This document shows positions 8,286 to 14,774 of a stretch of 24,459 bases of DNA, piece by piece. Location of the stretch: assembly GCA_934539585.1 (NCBI GenBank), contig CAKTCT010000040.1, positions 1 through 24,459 on the forward strand. Direction: 5' to 3'. The translations under genes were made by a program, and so were the position numbers. The notes below the pieces were generated by a model. It was not told where the DNA came from. It searched no databases and saw nothing but the letters and a program-made list of their open reading frames with translations. This stretch comes from an uncultured Oscillospiraceae bacterium. Lineage in GTDB: Bacteria; Bacillota; Clostridia; Oscillospirales; Ruminococcaceae. Numbering within the stretch: position 1 is the first letter of the stretch; the number at the start of each line of letters is the position of its first letter.

Positions 8286-9866
8286 ATGGATACGGATATT
8301 TTCACCGGCGGCCCCGCGCAAAACTGCGCCTATGAAGACACCATCCCGCAGCCGAGCGTGTCGGGAACCGGAGAGATTCTTACCCCCATCGGTACAAAAC
8401 CAGATGGGGAACTGTTCTTCCAGGACATCAGCCAGATCCCGCACTTTTTGGTATGCGGTTTTTCCGGCGCCGGGAAAACATCCTTTGTTCAGACCGTTAC
8501 AACCTATTCAGCAGCCCATTATCCTCCGGAAGAAATCCGGTTTCTCATCTACGACTCCAAATTTATCGATTATAACAGCTTTAACGCCCTGCCGCACCTT
8601 CTTATCCCGGTTATAAACGACGGCAGGAAAGCCGCCGGAATGATTGCATGGCTGTCATTGGAATGCAAAAAACGGCTGAAACTGTTTGCCGGTTCTTCTG
8701 CAAAAGATATCTTTTCCTACAGCAAACAGGCTCCGGTCCCCGCCAACGAAAAACTGCCGCATTTGTTTGTGATTTTGGACGACTGCGCTTCCTTACAGTT
8801 CGACAAGGATTCTGCTGCTTTGATGGACATTCTCCAGAATGGCCGCTCCGTTGGAATCCACTTGATCTTTGTAACCTCACTGGCGTCATCCAGGAGCTTC
8901 CAGAAATACATTTTGCCAAATATTCCCTGCAGGATTTCCTTCTGTGTTTCAACAAAAGCAGATTCCAGAACCGCAATCGAACAAACTGGCGCCGAAGGAC
9001 TCCGTGTACCGGGCGAGCTCCTGTTCCGATGGCAGAATACCCTGTTAAAATGTCAGGGCGTGTATATGCCGGACGAGGATATCCAACGGACGATCCGCAA
9101 TCTCCGTCATCAGCGTATGACGAATATGAATGTCCTCGGAACCATGGCCGCACAGATTTTTGAGGATTCCCAAAACGACCACGCCTCTGCTCCTCCAGTT
9201 GACGAAGAAGCGCTTTTCTCCGCCGCCGTTGATACCGCCCTTGAATCGGGACAGATATCGGCGTCAACGCTTCAGCACCGGCTGAAGGTAGGTTACAATA
9301 CCGCGTCCAATCTGGTCAATCTGATGGAAAAGCGTGGAATCATCGGACCTATGGAAGGAGCAAAACCGCGGCAGCTTCTTATTACAAAAGCGCAATGGCA
9401 GACAACAAAAAGCGGAAACCACGATGCCGGGCAGAACCTCGCTTCCCGTGAGCATACAGCTGTAAACAAAGATGCCGCCAGCAGCGAGAACCCGGATATG
9501 AAGATGCGCGATTTTGCACAATTCCATTTCCGAAATGTTGGCTTGTGCATCAAGGATAATCAAATCGTCATCACAACCAGAGTCATGACGAAATACGGTC
9601 CCGGGACAACGACTGCTTCTTTTAACGGCAAGAGCATTGCCGTTCTTTCCTATAAAAACCCGCGCATGTTTTCTCCCGGCTATATCCAGTTTCTCATGAA
9701 GCCAAACGTGCAGATCATCAGCACCAACCCGGATCTTATCGCAATTGCAAAAGAGGAGCTCCCGGATATTCTAAAGATCGAATTTGATAACAACGCTGCT
9801 CCAACGATGAAACTCTTTATGACCCGGATCGCAGAGGACATCGGAATACAATTGGACATAAGCTGA
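8286..9866 (+). CDS. Soluble FtsK/SpoIIIE-like motor with gamma-type winged helix
   Basis: This 526-residue protein opens with a compact FtsK/HerA-type ATPase: Walker A GFSGAGKTS at 58-66 and Walker B FVILDDCASL at 161-170. A winged helix at about 310-370 reads LQHRLKVGYNTASNLVNLMEKRGIIGPMEGAKPRQLL, which is the FtsK gamma-domain pattern used by chromosomal translocases to read polar DNA motifs; about 135 C-terminal residues match nothing I know. There is no membrane segment, unlike FtsK/SpoIIIE (usually over 700 residues). ATG 8286 is preferred to GTG 8277 because AAAGGG sits properly for the ATG. It starts 5 bases after the AAA+ gene. A DNA-pumping or DNA-sensing role is inferred. Catalytic residues look intact. 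Confidence 0.75.
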   Translation: MDTDIFTGGPAQNCAYEDTIPQPSVSGTGEILTPIGTKPDGELFFQDISQIPHFLVCGFSGAGKTSFVQTVTTYSAAHYPPEEIRFLIYDSKFIDYNSFNALPHLLIPVINDGRKAAGMIAWLSLECKKRLKLFAGSSAKDIFSYSKQAPVPANEKLPHLFVILDDCASLQFDKDSAALMDILQNGRSVGIHLIFVTSLASSRSFQKYILPNIPCRISFCVSTKADSRTAIEQTGAEGLRVPGELLFRWQNTLLKCQGVYMPDEDIQRTIRNLRHQRMTNMNVLGTMAAQIFEDSQNDHASAPPVDEEALFSAAVDTALESGQISASTLQHRLKVGYNTASNLVNLMEKRGIIGPMEGAKPRQLLITKAQWQTTKSGNHDAGQNLASREHTAVNKDAASSENPDMKMRDFAQFHFRNVGLCIKDNQIVITTRVMTKYGPGTTTASFNGKSIAVLSYKNPRMFSPGYIQFLMKPNVQIISTNPDLIAIAKEELPDILKIEFDNNAAPTMKLFMTRIAEDIGIQLDIS

Positions 9867-9931
9867 AATCGTTGGTCCCAAGTGGAGAAATTTACTTGAG
9901 GCCGTTTTATATGCAATATTGCGAAAAACGA

Positions 9932-9960
9932 TTGACAATCAGCCTGCAAACCATTATAAT
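9932..9960 (+). promoter_or_regulatory. Consensus sigma-A promoter
   Basis: TTGACA (9932-9937), a 17-bp spacer and TATAAT (9955-9960) match consensus in both hexamers. It is 87 bases before the membrane-protein gene, marking the start of a new transcription unit after the FtsK-like gene. Confidence 0.85.
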
Positions 9961-9972
9961 AACAAATGTTAT
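9959..9972 (+). promoter_or_regulatory. Palindromic operator-like site over -10/+1
   Basis: ATAACA-AA-TGTTAT is a perfect 6-bp inverted repeat with a 2-bp centre. It starts within the -10 hexamer and covers the expected transcription start, the classic repressor position. The regulator is unknown. Confidence 0.5.
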
Positions 9973-10046
9973 CCAAATAAAAATATCCCCCCACATCACC
10001 CCCATCCGCAACCCCCGCATCTTCCCAATCACATCCAGGAGGCCCC

Positions 10047-10544
10047 ATGAACCCACGAAACCTGCTGAACCCCATCTCCACCCTGGCCGCCGGACTCCTC
10101 CTGGGCGCGGCGGCCAGGCTCTTTGACATCTACGCCCCGACCCTGGGAGACATCTTCTCCCAGATGGCGGTCTGGATCCTCCTGGGAACGCTGATCGCCA
10201 TATACAGCCCCACCCAAAAGGCCGCCATGGGGAACATTTTCCCCTTCTGCATGGGGATGCTGCTCACCTACTACGCCACAGCCGCCCTCACCCGCGGCGT
10301 ATACAGCCGGACCTTCATCATCGGCTGGACGGTGTTCGCTCTCCTTTCGCCGGTGATGGCCTGGTTCGCCTGGATGACAAAGCGGCGGGGCCCCCTCCCC
10401 AAAATCATCGGGGCCGGAATCGTGACGGTCTCGATCCTGTCCAGCATCCTGCTTTTTGACCGCCTGCGGGTCTACGATTTCCTCATCGACGGCCTGCTGG
10501 TCTACTTCCTCTTTTTCAAAAAAATCAACCGACCCCAACCGTAA
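10047..10544 (+). CDS. Conserved polytopic membrane protein, unknown function
   Basis: This 165-residue protein is almost entirely hydrophobic, with about six helices (near residues 9-28, 37-54, 62-82, 89-110, 117-137 and 143-158). A cationic loop MTKRRG precedes the fifth. The C-terminus is short and basic (FFKKINRPQP), suggesting a cytoplasmic end. The start follows AGGAGGCCCC. No transporter motif or named family is recognised. It lies behind the strong 9932 promoter and is followed after 20 bases by the deaminase gene, probably in the same operon. Confidence 0.7.
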   Translation: MNPRNLLNPISTLAAGLLLGAAARLFDIYAPTLGDIFSQMAVWILLGTLIAIYSPTQKAAMGNIFPFCMGMLLTYYATAALTRGVYSRTFIIGWTVFALLSPVMAWFAWMTKRRGPLPKIIGAGIVTVSILSSILLFDRLRVYDFLIDGLLVYFLFFKKINRPQP

Positions 10545-10564
10545 AACCACCCAAGGAGGCCGCC

Positions 10565-11005
10565 ATGGACATCTGGGAAGAACTCTACCGACAAGCCAAA
10601 AAGGAATACCACCCGGAGGATGTCTCGCCCTTCGTCTGCGCCCACCACGTCGTGTGCGCCCTGGAAAGCGCAGACGGAACCATTTATACCGGCTTCTGCA
10701 TCGAATCCTGCAGCGGCGTCATGAACCTGTGCGCAGAGCGGGTCGCCGCCCTGAACATGTACGCAAGCAGCGGCCAGACCCGGATCAGGCGGCTCATCGC
10801 CTTTCGTGACAAAGCCCCCTACGGCGGCGGGAGCGGTATGCCTTGCGGCGCCTGCCGTGAGTTTTTCTGCCAGCTCAACGAAGAAAACGAAAACATGGAG
10901 ATTCTGCTGGACTACGAAAGCCGAAAAACCGTCACCCTCAAAGAACTGCTGCCCCATTGGTGGGGCGAAGGACGCAGCGCGGCGCACAAGGAGGAGCAGC
11001 CATGA
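10565..11005 (+). CDS. Cytidine-deaminase-like zinc enzyme
   Basis: This 146-residue protein carries the zinc-deaminase signatures: Cys56-Ala57-Glu58 (zinc ligand and proton shuttle) and PCGAC with Cys94 and Cys97. Length and motif spacing match the small homotetrameric cytidine deaminases and the blasticidin-S-deaminase-like group. Known members hydrolyse (deoxy)cytidine to (deoxy)uridine for pyrimidine salvage. The N-terminus differs from the standard Cdd beginning, so another nucleoside or a nucleoside antibiotic is possible. The start follows GGAGGCCGCC. A terminator overlaps its stop, so the 9932 unit probably ends here. Confidence 0.75.
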   Translation: MDIWEELYRQAKKEYHPEDVSPFVCAHHVVCALESADGTIYTGFCIESCSGVMNLCAERVAALNMYASSGQTRIRRLIAFRDKAPYGGGSGMPCGACREFFCQLNEENENMEILLDYESRKTVTLKELLPHWWGEGRSAAHKEEQP

Positions 11006-11030
11006 ACCCAGCGGTTCATGGCTGTTCTTC
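10997..11030 (+). terminator. Terminator hairpin overlapping the deaminase stop
   Basis: A 12-bp perfect stem, CAGCCATGAACC (10997-11008) with GGTTCATGGCTG (11013-11024), has loop CAGC and a short T-rich tail TTCTTC. The TGA stop at 11003-11005 lies inside the left arm. Confidence 0.6.
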
Positions 11031-11133
11031 GCCAAAAGCAAGCTGCTCCTTGCAAATGGGCTGGTATTCTGGAAGCGGGTACTGCCTGCCTATCAACAGT
11101 CCTTTTCTCAACAATGAACTTATAGGAGGACCT

Positions 11134-11529
11134 ATGAAAAACTACCAAAAAGCAATCATAACACTGCTGACCGCGGCCATATTACTGATTGCCGTCTTCG
11201 CAGCCGGCCGCTATGGCTGGAAGCTGTTCGGCTTCCGTGCCTGCCAGGGTGCGGGCATTGAATCCGTGGAGGTCGGTGAAACCGCCGTGACGGTCAAGGG
11301 CTTCTACCCCAGCTCGTTCCCGGAGGGCTTCTGCGGCTATTATGCCGAGGAACAGGACGGAACGCTCTATGTCGGCTTCCGTTTCAGCGCCGTATTCGGC
11401 TTTTTTGAAACAGGCGATTTTGATGTTGCCATCCCCCTCAAGGGCGAAATTCATACGGTCGTCTGCAAGACAAAAACATCGGAAACCACCATCTGGACGG
11501 CGAAACCCGGCGCTGCCGCAGATCATTAA
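11134..11529 (+). CDS. Small membrane-anchored extracytoplasmic protein, unknown function
   Basis: This 131-residue protein begins with a signal-anchor (basic MKNYQK, then a hydrophobic helix about 7-26 with no clear cleavage site). An outside domain with VESVEVGETAVTVKGFYPSSFPEGFCGYYAEEQ and a FRFSAVFGFFETGDFDVAIPLKG strand set follows, so a small beta-rich fold is likely. ATG 11134 is chosen because of TAGGAGGA just upstream; the longer open frame runs back through the terminator. No family is recognised. It stands alone between a terminator and the AraC promoter region. Confidence 0.65.
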   Translation: MKNYQKAIITLLTAAILLIAVFAAGRYGWKLFGFRACQGAGIESVEVGETAVTVKGFYPSSFPEGFCGYYAEEQDGTLYVGFRFSAVFGFFETGDFDVAIPLKGEIHTVVCKTKTSETTIWTAKPGAAADH

Positions 11530-11580
11530 GGCCCGGCGCAGAATCGCAAGGAACGTCGAGAAAAACTCTCCCCGAGATGG

Positions 11581-11600
11581 TATACTGTTCCTGTAAGGAG
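11581..11600 (+). promoter_or_regulatory. -10 element and ribosome site of the AraC/ABC operon
   Basis: TATACT at 11581-11586 is a good -10, but the -35 position (about 11558-11563) is GAGAAA, far from consensus. AAGGAG at 11595-11600 is the ribosome site for ATG 11610. A weak -35 is usual where an activator such as the AraC protein itself recruits polymerase. Confidence 0.4.
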
Positions 11601-11609
11601 TTGAGACGG

Positions 11610-12494
11610 ATGAAAGAACAGGTGCTGGCCGTCCAGCGGATGCAGGACTACATCGAAAAGAACCAGGGGGAGGACATCCGCCTGTCGGACCTGGCGCAGG
11701 CGTCGCTGTTTTCCCCGTGGTACGCCTACCGGCTGTTCCGGGAGTACCTGGGCGTGACGCCTACGGAGTATATCCGCAAATACCGGCTCACCCAGGCGGC
11801 CCGGCTGCTTCGTGCCGGAGACGTCAAGGTCATCGACGCGGCCTTTGCCGCCGGGTTTTCCAATGCGGACACCTTCACCCGGGCTTTCTGCCGGGAGTTC
11901 GGCCTCAATCCCAGCGAATATATGAAAAGCCCCGTTCCGGTCCCGTTCTTCGTTCCTTACGGCGCAAAATTCCGTGAACTGCGAAAGGAGAACATCGACG
12001 TGTCCAACATTCAACCCATTTTCATCCAGGCTGTCCGCAAGCCGGAGCGCCTGTGCATCATCAAGCGCGGCGTCCGCGCGGAGGACTACTTCCCCTACTG
12101 TCAGGAAGTCAGCTGCGACGTGTGGGGCATCCTCCTGAGCATGCCCTCCCTCTCCGGGGAGCCGGTGGCCATGTGGCTGCCCCAAAAGTACAAAAAGCCC
12201 GACACCTCCACCTACGTCCAGGGCGTGGAGGTGGAGACCGGCTACACAGGCGTCGTCCCCGACGGCTTCGACACCATCCGCCTGCCGGAAGCGGAGTACC
12301 TGATGTTCCAGGGACCGCCCTTCCCGGAGGAGGAGTACTGCCAGGCCATCCGCACCGTGCAGGCCGCCATGGACCGCTACGACCCCTCCGTCATCGGCTG
12401 CCGCTGGGACGATGAGAACCCCCGGATTCAGCTGGAGCCCCGGGGACGGCGGGGCTACATCGAGTTGCGGGCCATCCGGAGGTGCGCGGAATGA
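11610..12494 (+). CDS. AraC-family regulator with GyrI-like effector domain
   Basis: This 294-residue protein has an N-terminal pair of AraC helix-turn-helices at about 5-105 (IRLSDLAQASLFSPWYAYRLFREYLGVTPTEYI, then AAFAAGFSNADTFTRAF). A C-terminal domain of about 170 residues has the GyrI/SOUL-like pattern (VPDGFDTIRLPEAEYLMFQG, then FPEEEYCQAIRTV). This layout is that of Rob/SoxS-related multidrug sensors, where the GyrI-like domain binds small molecules. Its last codon overlaps the ABC ATPase start, so it is the first gene of the operon and a likely ligand-responsive activator of it. The effector is unknown. Confidence 0.85.
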   Translation: MKEQVLAVQRMQDYIEKNQGEDIRLSDLAQASLFSPWYAYRLFREYLGVTPTEYIRKYRLTQAARLLRAGDVKVIDAAFAAGFSNADTFTRAFCREFGLNPSEYMKSPVPVPFFVPYGAKFRELRKENIDVSNIQPIFIQAVRKPERLCIIKRGVRAEDYFPYCQEVSCDVWGILLSMPSLSGEPVAMWLPQKYKKPDTSTYVQGVEVETGYTGVVPDGFDTIRLPEAEYLMFQGPPFPEEEYCQAIRTVQAAMDRYDPSVIGCRWDDENPRIQLEPRGRRGYIELRAIRRCAE

Positions 12495-13213
12495 CGGAAG
12501 CGGTTTTTGCAGAAGGACTCACCAAATCCTACGGCGGCAGGCTCGTGGTGGACCGCCTGGACCTCTCGGTGGAACGAGGCCGGGTATTCGGCCTGCTGGG
12601 CGCAAACGGCGCAGGAAAAAGCACCGCCATCGAGTGCATCCTGGGGACCAGACAGCCCGACTCCGGCACGATCCGCCTGCTGGGACAGGACCCCCGGAAG
12701 CACCGCTCCGCCCTTTTCCAGCGGATCGGCGTCCAGTTTCAGGAGGGGGACTATCCCCCGGAAATCCGGGTCTCGGAGCTCTGCCGGGAAACCGCCAGCC
12801 TCTACCGCCGCCCCGCCGACTGGCACAGGCTCTGCCGGGAGTTCGGCATCGGCGACAAGCAGCGCGCATCGGTGAAAAGCCTCTCCGGCGGGGAGCGCCA
12901 GCGGCTTTTCATCGTCCTGGCGCTGATCCCCCAGCCGGAGCTGGTATTTTTGGACGAGCTAACCACCGGTCTTGACGCCAAAGCCCGGCGCAGCGTCTGG
13001 AAAACCCTGGAATCCCTGAAGGAACAGGGCCTGACCATCTTCCTGACCTCCCATTTCATGGACGAGGTCGAGGCCCTGTGCGACGAAATCTGCATCCTGC
13101 GAAAAGGCGTCCCGGTTTTCCGCGGCACCGTGGAGCAGGCCAAAGCCCGGTGCGGCTGCCAGCGCTTCGAGGACGCCTACTTACATCTCTCGGAGGAGGA
13201 GACAGACAGATGA
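12491..13213 (+). CDS. ABC transporter ATP-binding protein (ABC-2 export type)
   Basis: This 240-residue ATPase has Walker A GANGAGKST (37-45), signature LSGGERQR (131-138), Walker B LVFLDE (151-156) and the switch His in TSHFMDE. It belongs to the DrrA/CcmA-like drug and lipid export group. The usual Pro of DEPTxGLD is Leu here (DELTTGLD), a tolerated change. ATG 12491 overlaps the AraC stop (ATGA), with GGAGGT at 12478-12483. It partners the permease encoded immediately downstream, whose start overlaps this stop. Export of the compound sensed by the AraC-GyrI protein is inferred. Confidence 0.9.
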   Translation: MTEAVFAEGLTKSYGGRLVVDRLDLSVERGRVFGLLGANGAGKSTAIECILGTRQPDSGTIRLLGQDPRKHRSALFQRIGVQFQEGDYPPEIRVSELCRETASLYRRPADWHRLCREFGIGDKQRASVKSLSGGERQRLFIVLALIPQPELVFLDELTTGLDAKARRSVWKTLESLKEQGLTIFLTSHFMDEVEALCDEICILRKGVPVFRGTVEQAKARCGCQRFEDAYLHLSEEETDR

Positions 13214-13950
13214 AACGCTTTTTGATCTTTCTGAAAACAGAGCTGGCGCTAAGCCTCCGGGACATGAACATGCCGATTTTCGCCGTCATCATGCCCCTGG
13301 TGGTCTTCGTCATTCTCGGCGTCATCTACGGCGCAAAGCCCGCCTACGACGGCGCAGGCTACACCTTTTTGGAGCAGTCCTTCGGCGCAAGCGCGTCCAT
13401 CGCCATCTGCGCAGGCGGACTCATGGGGCTGCCCCAGGCGATATCCGGCTCCCGGGAGCGCAAGGTCCTCAAGCGCTTCCGGGTCACGCCGGTCCGCCCC
13501 GTGTTTCTCCTGGGCGTGGACCTTGCCATGTACATCGTTTACTGCGCCGTATCCCTGGCGGCCCTGGCCGCGGCGGCGTTTTTGTGGGGAGTCCGGCTCC
13601 CCAGTTCCCTTCCCGGCTTCCTGGGGAGCTGGCTGCTCACCATGCTGTCAACGCTGTCCCTGGGCCTGCTGGTCGGCGGCGTGGCCAGGGACACCAAGCA
13701 GGCCAGCGTTCTGGCGTCCATCCTTTATTTCCCCATGCTGGTCTTTTCCGGCGCCACGCTGCCCCTTGAAGTCATGCCCCAGGGGATGCAGAAGCTCGTC
13801 CGTTACTTCCCCCTGACCCAGGGCATCACGATGATGAAAAACGCCTTCCTGGGGATTCATACCGAAAGCCTCCTGCCCCCGATCCTCGTCATGACCGCCC
13901 TGACCGCTCTCTGCACCCTTCTCGCCATCCGCTTCTTCCGCTGGGAGTAG
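13210..13950 (+). CDS. ABC-2 type transporter permease
   Basis: This 246-residue protein has six hydrophobic segments in the ABC-2 permease layout. A charged N-terminus (MKRFLIFLKTELALSLRD) is followed by the first helix near 22-42. The ERKVLKRFRVTPV coupling-helix-like loop comes after the second helix, and the LYFPMLVFSGATLPLEVMP motif near the fifth helix is typical of DrrB-like permeases. Start and upstream stop overlap (ATGA), so it is translationally coupled to the ATPase. Two permease subunits and two ATPases would form the exporter. Substrate is unknown. Confidence 0.9.
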   Translation: MKRFLIFLKTELALSLRDMNMPIFAVIMPLVVFVILGVIYGAKPAYDGAGYTFLEQSFGASASIAICAGGLMGLPQAISGSRERKVLKRFRVTPVRPVFLLGVDLAMYIVYCAVSLAALAAAAFLWGVRLPSSLPGFLGSWLLTMLSTLSLGLLVGGVARDTKQASVLASILYFPMLVFSGATLPLEVMPQGMQKLVRYFPLTQGITMMKNAFLGIHTESLLPPILVMTALTALCTLLAIRFFRWE

Positions 13951-13969
13951 GCTCCCAAAATAAGGAGCC
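13950..13969 (+). terminator. Weak hairpin after the ABC operon
   Basis: GGCTCC (13950-13955) pairs with GGAGCC (13964-13969) across an 8-base loop, directly after the permease stop. There is no T-run, so it may slow rather than stop polymerase. The operon may read into the repeat region. Confidence 0.3.
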
Positions 13970-13989
13970 CACCCGGATACATACCGGCT

Positions 13990-14070
13990 CTACGTCAGCC
14001 CACCCACGATTCCCTTTACCCTCCCCAAAACCACCCCGATAAGCACCCAAATCGCACCCACCCCCCACAT
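13990..14070 (-). other. Possible 26-codon hydrophobic peptide
   Basis: On the minus strand an ATG at 14070 reads MWGVGAIWVLIGVVLGRVKG and six further residues to a TAG, a composition typical of small single-span membrane peptides. The frame continues sensibly upstream (EGIADGL before the ATG), so it may be the tail of a longer decayed frame. A GGAGGG lies about 20 bases upstream, too far for this ATG. Otherwise 13970-14110 is C-rich and holds nothing I can name. Confidence 0.2.
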
Positions 14071-14199
14071 CAAACCGTCCGCAATTCCCTCCGAAAACCA
14101 AAAGCACCTAGCCGTGTGTACCAATGGGTACAGCGTCAGGCCGCCGCCTGCCCCAGAAGCCTGTCTTTAGGAGAGTACCGTTGGAAAGTGGTAGGCGTA

Positions 14200-14229
14200 T
14201 GCCTACTGTCCGAGCACCAATTGCGGCGG
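14200..14229. repeat. Left second-level arm of the nested inverted repeat
   Basis: This 30-bp arm pairs with 14621-14650, with three mismatches at 14211, 14219 and 14222. Two of them would be G-U in minus-strand RNA; the third is a pyrimidine clash. It overlaps a small local hairpin GTAGGC-GTAT-GCCTAC at 14191-14206. Confidence 0.7.
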
Positions 14230-14237
14230 CCGTGTCC

Positions 14238-14258
14238 ACCGCGAGGTAATATCGCGGT
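14238..14258. repeat. Local hairpin in left arm
   Basis: ACCGCGA (14238-14244) and TCGCGGT (14252-14258) form a 7-bp perfect stem with a 7-base loop. Its sequence is not obviously conserved in the other arm. Confidence 0.5.
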
Positions 14259-14326
14259 CCTCCAAAGCCCCAGACGCGACTTCAGGGGGTCTCGGGGGGC
14301 GGGAGCCCACCGAGCGCCCTTTTCTC

Positions 14327-14358
14327 CCCATTCTTTTCCCGCGCGGGAAAAGAATGGG
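14327..14358. repeat. Perfect 32-bp palindrome in left arm
   Basis: CCCATTCTTTTCCCGC is followed directly by its exact reverse complement. As RNA it needs a small loop at the GCGC centre. It is the positional equivalent of the 14504-14534 hairpin in the opposite arm. Confidence 0.85.
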
Positions 14359-14387
14359 TGCTATGACGGACCAATCGATAATAAAAA

Positions 14388-14473
14388 AACGTAAGTAGCC
14401 GCATAGGCCGGTAGTGCTGCCGATTTCAAATCGAATTTGGCAGTTCCTACTAGCCTATGCGGCTACTTACGTT
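14388..14473. repeat. Central cruciform with perfect 21-bp arms
   Basis: Arms 14388-14408 and 14453-14473 are exact inverted copies (ACGTAAGTAGCCGCATAGGC core). The 44-bp middle is itself partly self-complementary: GTAG/CTAC and CTGCC/GGCAG pairs, then CGATTT-C-AAATCG at the tip. The whole is one 86-base extended hairpin. Confidence 0.9.
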
Positions 14474-14503
14474 GTACAGATTTGTTATGTCCTACATAGC
14501 GCA

Positions 14504-14534
14504 CTTACTCTTTTCCCCGGAGGAAAAGAGTAAG
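14504..14534. repeat. 13-bp hairpin in right arm, counterpart of 14327-14358
   Basis: CTTACTCTTTTCC (14504-14516) pairs perfectly with GGAAAAGAGTAAG (14522-14534) across a 5-base loop. The core CTTTTCC is shared with the left-arm palindrome while the outer pairs differ on both sides of the stem, that is, with compensating changes. Confidence 0.8.
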
Positions 14535-14546
14535 CAGAAAAGTCCG

Positions 14547-14567
14547 TTTAGGGGTTGCACCCCTAAA
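14547..14567. repeat. Stable hairpin TTTAGGGGT-TGC-ACCCCTAAA
   Basis: A 9-bp perfect stem with a 3-base loop lies in the right arm and is followed by AACCCC. The left arm has a G-rich stretch with a CTCGG/CCGAG stem (14291-14314) at roughly the matching place. Confidence 0.7.
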
Positions 14568-14774
14568 AACCCCAATGGCGGTAGGCGCTGGATAAACATA
14601 GCCGCACGCGACACTTCCCGCCGCCGCTATCGGTGCTCAGACAGTAGGCAACCGTGCAGCACTTTTTATCGCTTCGATTCCTGTATAAGGATTCGGAGAT
14701 ACGCGTCGGCTTGACGTGAGTGGCTGGCGGCGGCCTGATGCTGTACCAAAGGGCACCTACCTGACGTGGTACTT

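Larger units (their letters stand above)
14127..14747. repeat. Nested inverted-repeat element of about 620 bp (two head-to-head copies)
   Basis: Three long-range arm pairs share one centre. They are 14127-14152 with 14722-14747 (24 of 26 match), 14200-14229 with 14621-14650 (27 of 30 match), and 14388-14408 with 14453-14473 (21 of 21). Between these pairs the arms also align when one is reversed: the blocks CTTTTCT, a long hairpin, GTG-CTATG and GGAC occur in the same order in both. So this is two diverged copies of a roughly 300-bp sequence in inverted orientation. No frame in it looks like a gene. It fills the space between the ABC operon and the convergent GH78 gene. It could be a foldback/MITE-like element, a structured RNA, or a REP-like cluster. 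Confidence 0.8.

Noticed and set aside
6004..9866. Type VII (ESX) secretion locus
   Set aside because: CbxX plus FtsK resembles EccA/EccC, but there is no WXG100 substrate, EccB/D/E or membrane anchor, and the FtsK-like protein carries a DNA-reading gamma domain.
14388..14473. Integron attC site or small invertible switch
   Set aside because: The perfect 21-bp arms lack the attC R/L box pattern and imperfect pairing, no integron integrase is nearby, and a 44-bp middle carries no promoter whose inversion would matter.
14100..14714. Protein genes in the repeat region (for example frames starting at 14116 and 14457)
   Set aside because: They lack ribosome sites, have Arg/Cys/Pro-rich shadow composition, and are crossed by the hairpins that explain the sequence better.
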